From: an uncultured Campylobacter sp.
Lineage (GTDB): Bacteria > Campylobacterota > Campylobacteria > Campylobacterales > Campylobacteraceae
Assembly (NCBI RefSeq): GCF_938045465.1
Contig: NZ_CALIBF010000161.1
Coordinates: forward strand, 1 to 5,098
Length of the DNA stretch: 5,098 nucleotides
Direction: 5' to 3'
Positions 5,090 to 5,098 of this stretch are shown in pieces (within the stretch, counting starts at the first letter, position 1; the number at the start of each line of letters is the position of its first letter). Under the pieces are notes generated by a model, which saw only the letters and a program-made list of their open reading frames with translations, was not told where the DNA came from and did no database searches. The position numbers and the translations under genes were made by a program.

Positions 5090-5098
5090 ATAAACATA

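Overview
The window looks like chromosomal DNA of a Campylobacter-type epsilonproteobacterium. The best guess is one of the mid-GC, often oral species such as C. gracilis, C. rectus or C. showae; this rests on sequence style and no search was run. The signs are runs of AAATTT/TAAAATTT in almost every gap, moderately GC-rich coding DNA, TTG starts, and an RseP-type protease of the short single-PDZ kind. No previously undescribed system is evident. The interest lies in gene decay, in one compositionally foreign gene, and in degenerate repeats between genes.

Layout. Positions 1-228 (+) are the basic C-terminal end of a gene that starts outside the window. It converges on an uncharacterised 227-residue protein at 245-928 (-). 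Next, 1125-1450 (-) is the decayed 3' end of a FecE-type iron/siderophore/cobalamin ABC ATPase. Its nucleotide-binding half is missing and the signature motif lies in a different frame from the rest. After about 290 bases of gene-free AAATTT-rich DNA come two overlapping minus-strand genes: rseP (site-2 intramembrane protease, 2374-3489) followed by a YggS/PLPBP-family pyridoxal-phosphate homeostasis protein (1739-2377). They overlap at ATGA and a weak terminator-like hairpin follows.

From 3538 to 4093 I see no gene. The stretch holds imperfect tandem repeats of about 18 bases, longer imperfect repeats of 40-50 bases, and two adjacent small hairpins. At 4094-4336 (-) there is a C-terminal gene remnant in a frame with no obvious start.

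At about 4310-4330 the composition changes abruptly. From there to the right end the DNA is very AT-rich and encodes (-) an ATPase resembling the first half of ECF (energy-coupling factor) transporter ATPases of Firmicutes or Fusobacteria, with a Gram-positive-style Shine-Dalgarno. Its last roughly 23 residues read through the remnant in the wrong frame. I infer an acquired ECF transporter operon that was truncated where it joins host DNA.

Functionally, rseP and yggS are the intact housekeeping pair. Both transporter ATPases in the window are broken or have abnormal ends, which suggests a region of insertion and deletion.
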